Source of the DNA: Acidobacteriota bacterium
GTDB taxonomy: Bacteria > Acidobacteriota > Terriglobia > Bryobacterales > Bryobacteraceae
Length of the DNA: 64,000 bases
Direction: 5' to 3'
Assembly (NCBI GenBank): GCA_947470805.1
Contig: CANIVU010000002.1
Coordinates: forward strand, 96,338 to 160,337
Shown here: positions 55,299 through 63,856 of the stretch, piece after piece
Position numbering within the stretch: position 1 is the stretch's first letter
How the letters are laid out: the number at the start of each line of letters is the position of its first letter
The notes under the pieces: generated by a model
The model's input: only the letters and a program-made list of their open reading frames with translations
Database searches by the model: none
What the model was told of the DNA's origin: nothing
Program-made: the position numbers and the translations under genes

Positions 55299-56840
55299 TT
55301 AGTTGATTCGCTTGAGGACGACGAGGTGGGACGTGGAGCGCGGACGGTAGGTGGCGCTCCAATTGTACTGTGTACCGGAGGGCAGGATGTCGGCCACGCC
55401 GACCTGCTGGTAGTCCTTCCGGCCTTTGGTTGCCCACCAGTCCAGAAGCACTTTTGGCGAGTCCGGCGCCAGTAGCCAACTGGTGGCTACGTTCACCATG
55501 ACGGCGTATTTGGGTTTGGCCGACTCCATGTCGCGCACGAAATCTTCCTGCATTTTCCGGGCGAATGGATGGGACTCCATGAGCGGGTAGGTGTAGATGA
55601 ACGGCGTGGCGGAATGGCGGTTGGCGTAGAAGAGGATTTCCGGTTCGGAGCCGAGGACGGCGATTTTATCGGTCGGTTCTGAGTTGGTGCGGATGAAGTT
55701 GCCGATTTGGACTGCTTCGGGAAAGGGGTTGGCGCCGTAGACGGCCGCGGTGGCCATGACGGGGTTGAACTCGAACAGGAATTCATGCTGTTCGTAGACG
55801 GAAAACAGCACGCAGGCGGCGACGGCCCAGATGGGCCAGCCGGGTTTTGCGGTTGTTCCAACGGCCAAAGCGACGGCCGGCAGGAGGAGGATGAAGTAGT
55901 GGTCCCGAAAGTAGAAGCCAGGGCACACGGCCAGGAAACTGACGGCGAAGAAGACGAGCAGGAAGTAGCGTTTTTCGCGCCAGAGGAGGTAGAGACCGGC
56001 GGCGGCGGCGATCCAGACGGGCCAATTGGCGAGCGTGATGTACCGAAGGCTGCTCCAGAGCATTTTGAGGCCGTCGGAGAGCGGTGTGGCGGTGGCGTAT
56101 TCGCGGGCGTATTGGACGGTCCAGAACCAGAATTTATCGAAGACGCCGGCGCCGGCAAGGGCAGCACAGAGGACGGCGAAGGGAGCCACTGTGGCGGCGG
56201 CGAGAAGGGCTGCCTCCTTCGGGCGGCGCTGGATGAGAACGTAGCCGAGAGCAAACGCGGCGAAGAACACACCGTGCTGCTTCATGAGAATGGCCAGGCC
56301 GAAGCAGAGGCCGGAGGCGAGGAGAGTGGCGAGGCGGCCGGAGTCCTTCCAGCGCAGGAGAAGCAGGGTGCCGGCTATAGCAGGCAGGACGACATAGTGG
56401 GTGGCGTGTGCCCACATTCCCATGACACTCCAACCACTGGAAAGGACGGCGTAGGCGGCAGCGACGGCCAGCGCGGCGGCGGCCGGGAAGAAGCGGCGGG
56501 CCAAAGCGTACAAGAGCGCGATGGTGGCAATGTTGACCAGCAAAAGGCCCACGTGGACGGCAGAGATGGACTGGCCGAAAACCGCCATGACCATAGCGTA
56601 GACAAGAGAGACACCGGGGAACTTCATGTTCGCCGCAATGGAGTACGGGGCGATGCCCTGGAGCATCAGCTGGCCCATATAGGCGTATTCGCCTTCGTCG
56701 CGTTCCAGTGGGGCGTCGAGGAGGCGGATACGGGCAATGATGATGAGGAGTATGCTGAGCGCCAATAAGACACGGGGAGGCAAAAGCCTCCAAAAGTCGC
56801 TACCTGGCGGCTGGGGCGCGGAAGGCTGTTTTCTCGCCAT
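55299..56840 (-). CDS. GT39/ArnT-like membrane glycosyltransferase
   Basis: 513 residues, about eleven hydrophobic helices. The first periplasmic loop has PLERDEGEYAYMGQLML, matching the catalytic D-E motif of GT-C enzymes that use a polyprenyl-phosphate-linked sugar. A long C-terminal periplasmic domain follows (~380-513, e.g. KYAVMVNVATSWLLAPD). It probably glycosylates a lipid or protein at the outer face of the inner membrane; donor and acceptor are unknown. It stands alone in a G-rich stretch. Confidence 0.85.
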   Translation of the reverse strand: MARKQPSAPQPPGSDFWRLLPPRVLLALSILLIIIARIRLLDAPLERDEGEYAYMGQLMLQGIAPYSIAANMKFPGVSLVYAMVMAVFGQSISAVHVGLLLVNIATIALLYALARRFFPAAAALAVAAAYAVLSSGWSVMGMWAHATHYVVLPAIAGTLLLLRWKDSGRLATLLASGLCFGLAILMKQHGVFFAAFALGYVLIQRRPKEAALLAAATVAPFAVLCAALAGAGVFDKFWFWTVQYAREYATATPLSDGLKMLWSSLRYITLANWPVWIAAAAGLYLLWREKRYFLLVFFAVSFLAVCPGFYFRDHYFILLLPAVALAVGTTAKPGWPIWAVAACVLFSVYEQHEFLFEFNPVMATAAVYGANPFPEAVQIGNFIRTNSEPTDKIAVLGSEPEILFYANRHSATPFIYTYPLMESHPFARKMQEDFVRDMESAKPKYAVMVNVATSWLLAPDSPKVLLDWWATKGRKDYQQVGVADILPSGTQYNWSATYRPRSTSHLVVLKRIN

Positions 56841-56881
56841 AGGCCTTACCTGCGTGCAACGCGGACTATACGCATCCCTGT

Positions 56882-56919
56882 AAAACTCACCGCGGCTTGC
56901 GATAGTTACTGTGAGTTTT
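56882..56919 (-). terminator. Terminator-like hairpin after the M14 carboxypeptidase gene
   Basis: AAAACTCAC (56882-56890) and GTGAGTTTT (56911-56919) form a perfect 9-bp stem with a 20-nt loop. Read on the minus strand it ends in TTTTA and lies 17 bp past the carboxypeptidase stop. The loop is long and the T-run short, so it may be weak or instead regulate the divergent side. Confidence 0.5.
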
Positions 56920-56935
56920 GTTAATTAAGGTAAAG

Positions 56936-59302
56936 TCACGGATAGAGCAGGGCGTTGAAGAGTAACTTGAAGGTCAGATAGCTTTGGGCGCGGTACTGCG
57001 GGCGCATGCCGAAGAGGATGGCGCGGCCCTGGCCGATCGGGATGTCGAGCACCGCGGATTTGCCGGCAATGTATCGTTCGCCCAGGAGCCAGCCGGAAGC
57101 GAGCACCTTTGACTCTTTGTACTCGATGACGCCATATTCGCTGTCCCAGGCGGGCGAGTTTTCTACCCATATGGCGAACTCTCTCGGCAGGCCGAAGCGG
57201 AGCGCGCTCGAGTCGGCAATGCTGACGTTCAGCAGCGATCCGGGACAATAGAAATCGCGGTTGGAGACCGATTGGAGGATGTTCGGCGCGGGCAATTTCA
57301 GGTTGCGGGCGGCGTAGGCGGCGGACTTGTTGAGGAAGATCAGTTTGCCGCCGGCTTCGGCGAATTGGCGGAGGGCGGCGGCGCCGGGTTCGCCGAGGCC
57401 GCCGGTATAGGCGTCGGGCATGGAACCGGCGAAATAGCCTTCGGAGATTGTGGATGCCGTCTGGTCCGGGAAGACGATTGCGTCGTATTTTTGACGTAAA
57501 TTGCCGGAAAGGATTTCGTCATTTTGCAGGCGCGTGTATTGCCAGCCGTAGGTGTCGAAGAGCCAGCGTGTCCAGCCTTCGTCCATTACCGGGGAGGGGC
57601 TTTTGTAGAGCCCGATGCGGGGTTGGGGAATCTCCTTGCGGCCTTCGGAGGGTTGGGGAAAGAAGTCGCCGGTTGTGGTGTCGCGGTAGACTTTGCGGCC
57701 CTGTTTCCAGGCGGTGGCAATAGCTTTGTAGCTGTTGTTGTCGGCGGCGAAGAGGGTGGCGGCGGGGGGTGGGTCGAACGACGTGGCGCGTTCGGCTCGA
57801 GCGGTGAAGGAGTCCTTGACGGTTTGGACGTTGACGCCCATTAAGAGCGGCAGCGTCTGGGCCGTGACGTCGTAGGGACGGCGGGGCGGGCCACCGGGGT
57901 ACTGGCGGATGTCGGGGTAGTTCTGCTTCTCCAGCAGCGTTTTGGCGAAGCTCGAGACGGGCTGCTGGAGGCGGATGATGAAGTCGCCGGCGTTGTACTG
58001 TTTGCCGTCGGCGGTGAAGGCGGCCTTGGCAATATCGATCTCAACGGCGCCGAATTGGAGGGTCTTCAAGAGCTGGGCGGTGGCGGCGGGATCGGCCTGA
58101 TTGGCGGGTACGATGAAGGCGTAGGGCTCCATGCGCTTGGAGGCGCGCTCGTTGATTTTGTAGAAATTGCGGAGCAGGTCAGCGCGGCGGGTGGCGGCTT
58201 GGAAGAGGAGGCTGTCGAAGGCGACGAGTTGGTAATCGACGATGTCGCGCAAGTGCCAGGTGCCGCCGGGCCAGACTTCGAGGTGATTCCAGGTGGACTT
58301 CGACGGGCTATAGCCGATGGCTTCACCGCGGAGTTGATCGAGCCGGAGTGTGATGGGGCTGGCGATGCGGGCGGAGGCGGTTTCGCTTAAGATGCGCATG
58401 GCGCCGTGGTAGGACTGGTAGTGGCGGGCGGGGGTCCAGAAGTCGTAGGCGGCGTTGATGGCGATGCCCTTCAAGCCGGCGGCGGTCATATCGGCGGCCA
58501 TGGCGGTGCCGAGGGAGTTGCACCACTGGGCGATGATGGGATCGATGTTGGGATCGATCGGATCGAGCCACGGAGGCACGAACATGCGGGAGGACGTGGA
58601 GCCCTGCTGGTGGACGTCGTAGACGATTTGCGGGTGCCAGGCATTGTGTAACTGCGAAACGGTGGCGCGGGTTTCGGGCTGGGAGAAGATATACCAGTCG
58701 CGGTTGTTATCGTGGCCGGTGTATTTCTGGTATAACTCCGGCGGGGCGGAACCTTCGTAGGGCGTGTTGAGTGTCTGGCGGTACCACTTAGTCATAATGT
58801 CGAGGCCATCGGGGTTGAGACTGGGGACGAGGAGGATGATGGTGTTCTGGAGAATTGCCTGGGATTTGGCGTCGTTTGCGGTGGCGAGTTTGTAGGCGTA
58901 TTCGACGGCGGTGTGGGTGGAGGCGATTTCGGTTGCATGGATGGTGCAGGTGATGAGCACCACGGTTTTGCCTTCGGCGTAGAGCTTTTCGGCCTCCTGG
59001 GCGGGGGTGAGGCGCGGGTCGGCGAGCTTCTTCTGAATGGCCTGGTGGCGCTTCAGATTCTTCAGCGTTTCCGGGGCGGCGATGGTGGCGTAAATGAGCG
59101 GGCGGCCTTCGGCCGTGCGCCCGTATTCATTGACTTTGACGCGGTCGCTGGATTTTTCCAGAGCGGTGAAGTAGCTCACCACTTTGTCCCAATCGAGCAC
59201 CTTGTAATCGGCCCCCATACGATGCCCGAAGTGGGACTCTGGCGTAACGGGGGCGGCGGCAGCGAGGAGCGCGGAGAGGACCAGCGTGGCGGCAAGTTTC
59301 AT
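56936..59302 (-). CDS. Exported M14-family zinc carboxypeptidase
   Basis: 788 residues from ATG 59302, whose signal peptide (LAATLVLSALLAAAAPV) marks the true start within a longer open frame. The peptidase domain has the zinc pair HATEIAST (H-x2-E) with a downstream His in VYDVHQQGSTSS, the LVPSLNPDGLDIM segment and Glu in an active-site position later. The C-terminal ~400 residues include a class I glutamine-amidotransferase-like flap (IFLNKSAAYAARNL), as in large M14 proteins of Bacteroidetes and Acidobacteria. Periplasmic or extracellular peptide breakdown is likely. It overlaps the upstream isomerase stop as ATGA. Confidence 0.88.
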   Translation of the reverse strand: MKLAATLVLSALLAAAAPVTPESHFGHRMGADYKVLDWDKVVSYFTALEKSSDRVKVNEYGRTAEGRPLIYATIAAPETLKNLKRHQAIQKKLADPRLTPAQEAEKLYAEGKTVVLITCTIHATEIASTHTAVEYAYKLATANDAKSQAILQNTIILLVPSLNPDGLDIMTKWYRQTLNTPYEGSAPPELYQKYTGHDNNRDWYIFSQPETRATVSQLHNAWHPQIVYDVHQQGSTSSRMFVPPWLDPIDPNIDPIIAQWCNSLGTAMAADMTAAGLKGIAINAAYDFWTPARHYQSYHGAMRILSETASARIASPITLRLDQLRGEAIGYSPSKSTWNHLEVWPGGTWHLRDIVDYQLVAFDSLLFQAATRRADLLRNFYKINERASKRMEPYAFIVPANQADPAATAQLLKTLQFGAVEIDIAKAAFTADGKQYNAGDFIIRLQQPVSSFAKTLLEKQNYPDIRQYPGGPPRRPYDVTAQTLPLLMGVNVQTVKDSFTARAERATSFDPPPAATLFAADNNSYKAIATAWKQGRKVYRDTTTGDFFPQPSEGRKEIPQPRIGLYKSPSPVMDEGWTRWLFDTYGWQYTRLQNDEILSGNLRQKYDAIVFPDQTASTISEGYFAGSMPDAYTGGLGEPGAAALRQFAEAGGKLIFLNKSAAYAARNLKLPAPNILQSVSNRDFYCPGSLLNVSIADSSALRFGLPREFAIWVENSPAWDSEYGVIEYKESKVLASGWLLGERYIAGKSAVLDIPIGQGRAILFGMRPQYRAQSYLTFKLLFNALLYP

Positions 59303-60063
59303 GGGCGGTTGAGTTCGTTCCAAAGAGCGGCGTACCAGCGCAGGAAGCGTTCGGGCTCCTTGCTTTCCTGGGCTTCGCAGAGGGTGTAGCGGTCGTAGTG
59401 GGATTCGCGGAGGAGCTTGAAGAGTTCGCGGTAGGGGTAGGGGCCGGCGAGCTCGTTGATGTGGACGTGCTTGATGAACGGACGGAGCAGATCGTAGCTG
59501 GCGCCGATGGAGCCTTTGACGAGATCGGTTGGGTTGGAATTCCAGCAGGCGCCGACGTTGGTGTGGTTGGCAGCTCTTAGAATCTTGGCGGCAATGGGCG
59601 GCTCCTGCGTTTCGCGGCCGTGGACTTCGAGATAGATTTCGACGCCGCGGCCGGCGCCGTATTCGCCAATTTCGGTCAGAGCCGCGCCGATGTTGCCGAT
59701 GGTGGTGTCGACCGAAACCTCTTTGGGCAGGCCGTTGGGGCGAACTTTGATGCCCCACGCGCCGGTGTCGTGAGCTAGGTCGATGAAGGACTTGGCGGTG
59801 TCGATCTGTTTGCGGCGGACGGCGGGGTCGACGGCGTGGAATTCGCAGGTGGTGCCGAAGCTGACGAGGCGGACCTTGGAGCGGGCGAAGCGCTGTTTGA
59901 CCCGTTCGCGTTCGGCGGGGCCGATGGAGGGCTCCACTTTGTGGGCGTGTTCGGTGCGAAGTTCAACCCCCTGGAAGCCGGTAGCTTCGAGCGTGGTGAT
60001 GATCTTCTCCAGGTCCCAGTCCTTGAGGATGTTGTAGGTGACGGCGCCGAGCAGCATAGGCAC
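59299..60063 (-). CDS. Xylose-isomerase-like TIM-barrel sugar epimerase/isomerase
   Basis: 254 residues of the AP endonuclease 2/xylose-isomerase fold. Landmarks: GFQGVELRTEHAHKVE, EIYLEVHGRE with the metal Glu, NVGACWNSNPTD and FIKHVHINELAG with the His metal ligand. No signal peptide. Sugar-phosphate or keto-sugar epimerases of this class act on a wide range of substrates. The start is GTG 60063 or ATG 60057; no clear ribosome-binding site separates them. It is translationally coupled to the M14 gene and follows the CocE-type hydrolase by 10 bp. Confidence 0.85.
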   Translation of the reverse strand: MPMLLGAVTYNILKDWDLEKIITTLEATGFQGVELRTEHAHKVEPSIGPAERERVKQRFARSKVRLVSFGTTCEFHAVDPAVRRKQIDTAKSFIDLAHDTGAWGIKVRPNGLPKEVSVDTTIGNIGAALTEIGEYGAGRGVEIYLEVHGRETQEPPIAAKILRAANHTNVGACWNSNPTDLVKGSIGASYDLLRPFIKHVHINELAGPYPYRELFKLLRESHYDRYTLCEAQESKEPERFLRWYAALWNELNRP

Positions 60064-60073
60064 ATTGTATCCG

Positions 60074-61657
60074 TTAGCGCGCGGGCTTGATGACGGGGAG
60101 CAGGAGGCGCGACGGGTGGGCGGAAGAGTGGTGAACCGTGTTGGTGGCTTTGACGGCTTCGTCGTAGGACTTGACGGGTTCCCAGGTGTTGGTGTGGCGG
60201 TCGAAGCGGGGGGCGTCGGAGGAGGTGATCTGGACGCTGATGCGGTGGCCTTTGGGGAAGACCATGGCGAGGGACCAGAGGTCGACCGAGATCTTGTAGA
60301 CCTTGTTGCGGCGGGCGGGGAGCATCTTATCGAAACCTTCCCGGAAGCGGAGGCGCAGGGGTTGGGCCATCATGAGGGCTTCGAAGCCATCGGGGTGGAT
60401 GTCGATGAGGCGGACGAAGAAGTCGGTGTCTTTGGCGGTGGTGGAGACGTGGAGTTCGGCGCTGATGGGTCCAGCGATTTCGAGCGGGGCGGTGAGGGGG
60501 AGGGTAGTAAAGCGGAGGATATCGCCGCGTTTGGCCAGCGGGCGCTGATCGAGCGGGGGCCGGTTCAGCCAATCATCGGGGCGTGCGGTGACGGAGGGGA
60601 CGGGGTCGTTGGGATCATAATCGAAACTGCTGCTCGCGGTGGACTGCTTGGGTTCCGTGCGGGAGAGGCCGCCGCCGGGCTGGAGGTAGAAGCTCTGTTC
60701 CTGCGCATTCGGGGGCCAGCCGGAGACGCTGCGCCAGGCGTTGGCGGGGCCGGTCTGCGTGCGCGAGTCGCCGAGCGAATAATACTGCACTGCGGGAAGT
60801 TTGTGGATGCCGGAATCGATGTCGCGGAGCCAGTAATCGAACCAGCGCCGGGCGAGGGCGGGGAATTCGGGTGTCTCGGGATTCCACTGTAAGTCGCCGA
60901 GGAGGCGGCCGTTGTGGCCCTTGGGATGAATGATCAGTTTTTGATTGCCGAGGGCTTTGTCGGACCCTTTGGTTTGGGCCTGGGCGAAGTAATCGATGGC
61001 GCCTTGGGTGAAGATATCGAACCATCCGGTGTAGTGAATGATGGGGACTTTGACGCGTTCGGGGTGCGTGCGGATTTCCTGTTGTAAGTACTCGGAGTCC
61101 AACTTATGAATAAGCGGGCGGGGGAAATCGGGTGCGGGTGGGATGCCGCGGTTCTTCGTCCACAAATCGACGAGCGCGGATTGATAGACGCCGCCGGGGT
61201 AAGTGAGCGATAAGTAGGGGCTGCACTGGGCGTCCTGAATGGCGCCGGCGGAGAGGTGCGGGGCGCCGCTGGCGAGGGCGAGATAGCCGGCGATGCCGGC
61301 GCCGCTGGAACCGTAAACGCCTACTTTCCCATTGGACCAGGACTGCGCGGCGATCCATTCGACGGTATCGTAGCCGTCTTGGGCTTCGGATGTGAACGAG
61401 GCCCATTTCCCTTCACTTTCCTGGATCCCGCGGAGGTTCTGCTGGATGACGGCATAGCCCGCTTCGAGGAAGGATTCAGTGGGTTTGGAAAATCTGTTGG
61501 GCGTTCGGGAGAGGATGGCCGGAAAGGGGCCCGCGCCTGGCGGGAGCGTTATGGAGGCAGAGAGCCGCACCCCATCGCGCATGGGGATCATTTCCTTCTT
61601 GGTGTTGGCGGCGACCAGGATGCCAGACAGGGCGAGCGGGAAAAGCCAAAGTCGCAT
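60074..61657 (-). CDS. CocE/NonD-family exported hydrolase (X-Pro dipeptidyl-peptidase-like)
   Basis: 527 residues with a signal peptide (RLWLFPLALSGILVAAN). The alpha/beta-hydrolase domain carries the nucleophile elbow VYGSSGAGIAGY, preceded by DGYDTVEWIAAQSWSNGKVG. The Asp/His partners of the CocE triad lie in TGWFDIFTQ and HPKGHNGRL. A C-terminal jelly-roll (~350-510) typical of X-Pro dipeptidyl-peptidases ends with HRISVQITSSDAPRF. It may hydrolyse peptides or acyl esters; substrate unknown. It is in the minus-strand run sulfotransferase, CocE, isomerase, M14. Confidence 0.9.
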   Translation of the reverse strand: MRLWLFPLALSGILVAANTKKEMIPMRDGVRLSASITLPPGAGPFPAILSRTPNRFSKPTESFLEAGYAVIQQNLRGIQESEGKWASFTSEAQDGYDTVEWIAAQSWSNGKVGVYGSSGAGIAGYLALASGAPHLSAGAIQDAQCSPYLSLTYPGGVYQSALVDLWTKNRGIPPAPDFPRPLIHKLDSEYLQQEIRTHPERVKVPIIHYTGWFDIFTQGAIDYFAQAQTKGSDKALGNQKLIIHPKGHNGRLLGDLQWNPETPEFPALARRWFDYWLRDIDSGIHKLPAVQYYSLGDSRTQTGPANAWRSVSGWPPNAQEQSFYLQPGGGLSRTEPKQSTASSSFDYDPNDPVPSVTARPDDWLNRPPLDQRPLAKRGDILRFTTLPLTAPLEIAGPISAELHVSTTAKDTDFFVRLIDIHPDGFEALMMAQPLRLRFREGFDKMLPARRNKVYKISVDLWSLAMVFPKGHRISVQITSSDAPRFDRHTNTWEPVKSYDEAVKATNTVHHSSAHPSRLLLPVIKPAR

Positions 61658-61667
61658 TCTCCCTAGT

Positions 61668-62720
61668 TTACCCGCGAATAAGGGAACTCAGTAGGCGGAG
61701 TGGGCGATAGCCGTAACGCCATGCGAACGAGTGCTTCACTTCGTCGGCAGCAGCCAGTAGGGCCGTCAGAGCTTCGATGGACCGCTTTTGTTCGGCGATG
61801 GCATCGTGCAGGATGAGCACTTCGCGCAGTCGCTCTTCGGCGGCAATTCGCGTGACCGCCAGTTCGGTTTCATATTCAGTAAGGACGGCGAGGAGTTTTG
61901 CGCGTTCCTGCTCGGGTTCCATGCTGGCGCTGGGTATCGATTCGGGGACCGATTGCCACCAGGTGGTCGCGGACTCATAGCCGAGGTCTGTCAGGAGGCC
62001 CGGAAAGATGTCCTCGAACAGGTGGGCCGTTTCGCGGTTGAAATGATTGCGCCAATCGCCGGCAATGCCTTTGCGCCGGTGGCTGAAAGGGTTTTCGTCA
62101 CCGGGTTGGCGTCCGGCGCGAGCGGCGAAAGAGTGATCGCGGGCGATAGCGTCGAGCGCCGATTGGGGTGCGTGGCAATGCAGGGAATCGCAGAGGCGGG
62201 CGAGTTCGCCGGGCAGGTCCGCGATGAGATTTTCGTATCGGGTGAGGTGGACGTTTTCGAAGTCCGCAGCGCCCTTCCAACTGCGCAGATATTCGGACCA
62301 CTGTGCTAGCAGGAACATGCCGATTTGCAGTTTGTTGCGCTCCGTCGCGGTGGCGAGGGGATCGCGGAGGAGAAGCGTGATGGGCGTGGGGGCGTGGCTC
62401 AATGAGACGGAATAGACCAGGGAGACGACGATATCGCGCGGGTCGCGAATGACGACGAAGGCGCGGTCATCGGCCGTGGAGACCAACTGCCACTTGCCTG
62501 CGCCGGTGGAATAGAGCGGCGAGGCAAGCTGGCCTTGGGCGATGGTAGGCCAATGGCAGGATTGTAAGTCAATGCCGGAGGCGGCCAAGGTGAGGCCGAC
62601 GGATTCGACCAGACGCGCGTCGGCGAGTATGTCGCGTACCCATTGGCTACCCGCCTTGTAGAAGGTGAGATGAAAGAGGCGGATTGTTGATGAAACGGAC
62701 TTGGTTGCGGCAGCTGCCAT
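61668..62720 (-). CDS. Sulfotransferase-domain protein with C-terminal coiled coil
   Basis: 350 residues. The PAPS 5'-phosphosulfate-binding motif is FHLTFYKAGSQWVRDIL, the 3'-phosphate-binding motif is VVIRDPRDIVVS, and RKGIAGDWRNHF is the third conserved block of PF00685 sulfotransferases. Residues ~265-325 (ERAKLLAVLTEYETELAV ... EVLILHDAIAEQK) form a coiled coil. The acceptor is unknown, possibly a polysaccharide or lipid. It is located 10 bp upstream of the CocE hydrolase gene, with 163 bp of upstream non-coding sequence (62721-62883) before the divergent AraC gene. Confidence 0.88.
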   Translation of the reverse strand: MAAAATKSVSSTIRLFHLTFYKAGSQWVRDILADARLVESVGLTLAASGIDLQSCHWPTIAQGQLASPLYSTGAGKWQLVSTADDRAFVVIRDPRDIVVSLVYSVSLSHAPTPITLLLRDPLATATERNKLQIGMFLLAQWSEYLRSWKGAADFENVHLTRYENLIADLPGELARLCDSLHCHAPQSALDAIARDHSFAARAGRQPGDENPFSHRRKGIAGDWRNHFNRETAHLFEDIFPGLLTDLGYESATTWWQSVPESIPSASMEPEQERAKLLAVLTEYETELAVTRIAAEERLREVLILHDAIAEQKRSIEALTALLAAADEVKHSFAWRYGYRPLRLLSSLIRG

Positions 62721-62883
62721 GATTGGGGGATCGTCGCGCGAACAGGACGACGTTGCGGTCTATTAAGAAAAACTCATTAGCGAGCCCGATCACACGAGGG
62801 AAGTTTCGGTATAGATGCAAAAAATGAATGTGAGGTCAATTTTGGTCTAATGCCGCTCCGGATGGCCGGGTATTCTGAGGATC

Positions 62884-63687
62884 ATGCGGATGACGGAATC
62901 AGTTGCGGGAAAAGCACTGTGGTTTATTGAGACCCACTTTGCCGATGAGTTGTCATTGGAACAGGTGGCGGCAGTGGCCGGAGCGGGTAAGTACCACCTG
63001 ACGCGGGCGTTCGGCACGGCGACGGGATACCCGGTCATGCGGTATGTACGCGGGCGCCGATTGACGGAGGCGGCGCGGCGAATGGCGGACGGGGCTGGCG
63101 ATATCCTGGCGGTGGCTGTGGATTCGGGATATGGGTCCCACGAAGCGTTCACGCGGGCGTTCCGGGAGGAGTTCGGCCTGACGCCGGAAGCGGTGCGGGA
63201 GCGGGGGAGTGTGGTGGGGTTGGCGCTGGTGGAAGCGCAGCGGTTGGAGGAGGGGATGTGGGAGGCGCTGGGTGCTCCTCGGATAGTGGATTGCGAGGCG
63301 CGTTGGGTGGCAGGATTGGGCACGGGCGAGAGCGCGGAGATTCCCGCTTTGTGGCAGCGATTTGGTCCGCACATGGGGCAGATACCGGGGCAGGTGGGCC
63401 GGGAGGCGTATGGGGTTTGCCACAGCGAAGGGTACTTGGCGGGGGTGGCGGTGCGGGATGCATCGCGCGTGCCGTTGGAGTGGGAGCGGGTGCGCTTGGC
63501 GGCGGCGCGTTATGCGGTATTCCGGCACGAGGGCCACGTGTCGACAGTGCGCCGCACGTGGTTTACGATCTGGAACCGCGCGGGAGTGCGACCTACGGGC
63601 GAGCCGGAGTTTGAGCTGTACGGGGCCGGGTTTAACCCGATGACGGGCAGCGGGGGATTTGAGATTTGGGTGCCTGTGGAGGCATAA
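62884..63687 (+). CDS. AraC-family transcriptional regulator with GyrI-like effector domain
   Basis: 267 residues. The AraC DNA-binding domain is N-terminal: LSLEQVAAVAGAGKYHLTRAF as the first helix-turn-helix and VDSGYGSHEAFTRAFREEFG as the second. Residues ~115-267 are a GyrI-like/SOUL-type ligand-binding domain (WERVRLAAARYAVFRHEGHV, WFTIWNRAGVRPTGEPEFELY), as in Rob and BmrR relatives. It probably responds to a small hydrophobic molecule. The target may be the divergent sulfotransferase cluster, but no operator is recognisable in the 163-bp gap. A GAGG element precedes the ATG. Confidence 0.92.
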   Translation: MRMTESVAGKALWFIETHFADELSLEQVAAVAGAGKYHLTRAFGTATGYPVMRYVRGRRLTEAARRMADGAGDILAVAVDSGYGSHEAFTRAFREEFGLTPEAVRERGSVVGLALVEAQRLEEGMWEALGAPRIVDCEARWVAGLGTGESAEIPALWQRFGPHMGQIPGQVGREAYGVCHSEGYLAGVAVRDASRVPLEWERVRLAAARYAVFRHEGHVSTVRRTWFTIWNRAGVRPTGEPEFELYGAGFNPMTGSGGFEIWVPVEA

Positions 63688-63695
63688 AGACAGAG

Positions 63696-63729
63696 GGCCC
63701 GGGACATGCGGGGGGGCGCGTCCCGGGCC
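63696..63729. terminator. Bidirectional terminator-like hairpin after the AraC gene
   Basis: GGCCCGGGAC (63696-63705) and GTCCCGGGCC (63720-63729) form a perfect 10-bp stem with a 14-nt loop. It separates the convergent AraC gene and the gene fragment ending at 63770. A second imperfect hairpin occupies 63735-63763. The downstream T-content is better on the minus strand. Confidence 0.6.
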
Positions 63730-63769
63730 GTGTTCGCCGGACCGCGAGGGGGCGGTCCTGGCGAAGCTG

Positions 63770-63856
63770 TTACTCGACGTCGGTGACCTTGCCGCCGAGG
63801 AAGGTAATCTTCATGCGGTCGTAGACGTAGATCTGCTTGGTTCCGAGGTTGATGAA
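63770..63856 (-). pseudogene. 3' fragment of a gene of unknown function, cut off at its 5' side
   Basis: The minus strand encodes a C-terminal segment ending in INLGTKQIYVYDRMKITFLG and then GKVTDVE before TAA (63772). Its upstream part is replaced at about 63857 by sequence with another base bias and an in-frame stop (63883). The fragment resembles the end of a small exported beta-rich protein, but the family is not identifiable from so little. It is probably disrupted by an insertion element. Confidence 0.6.
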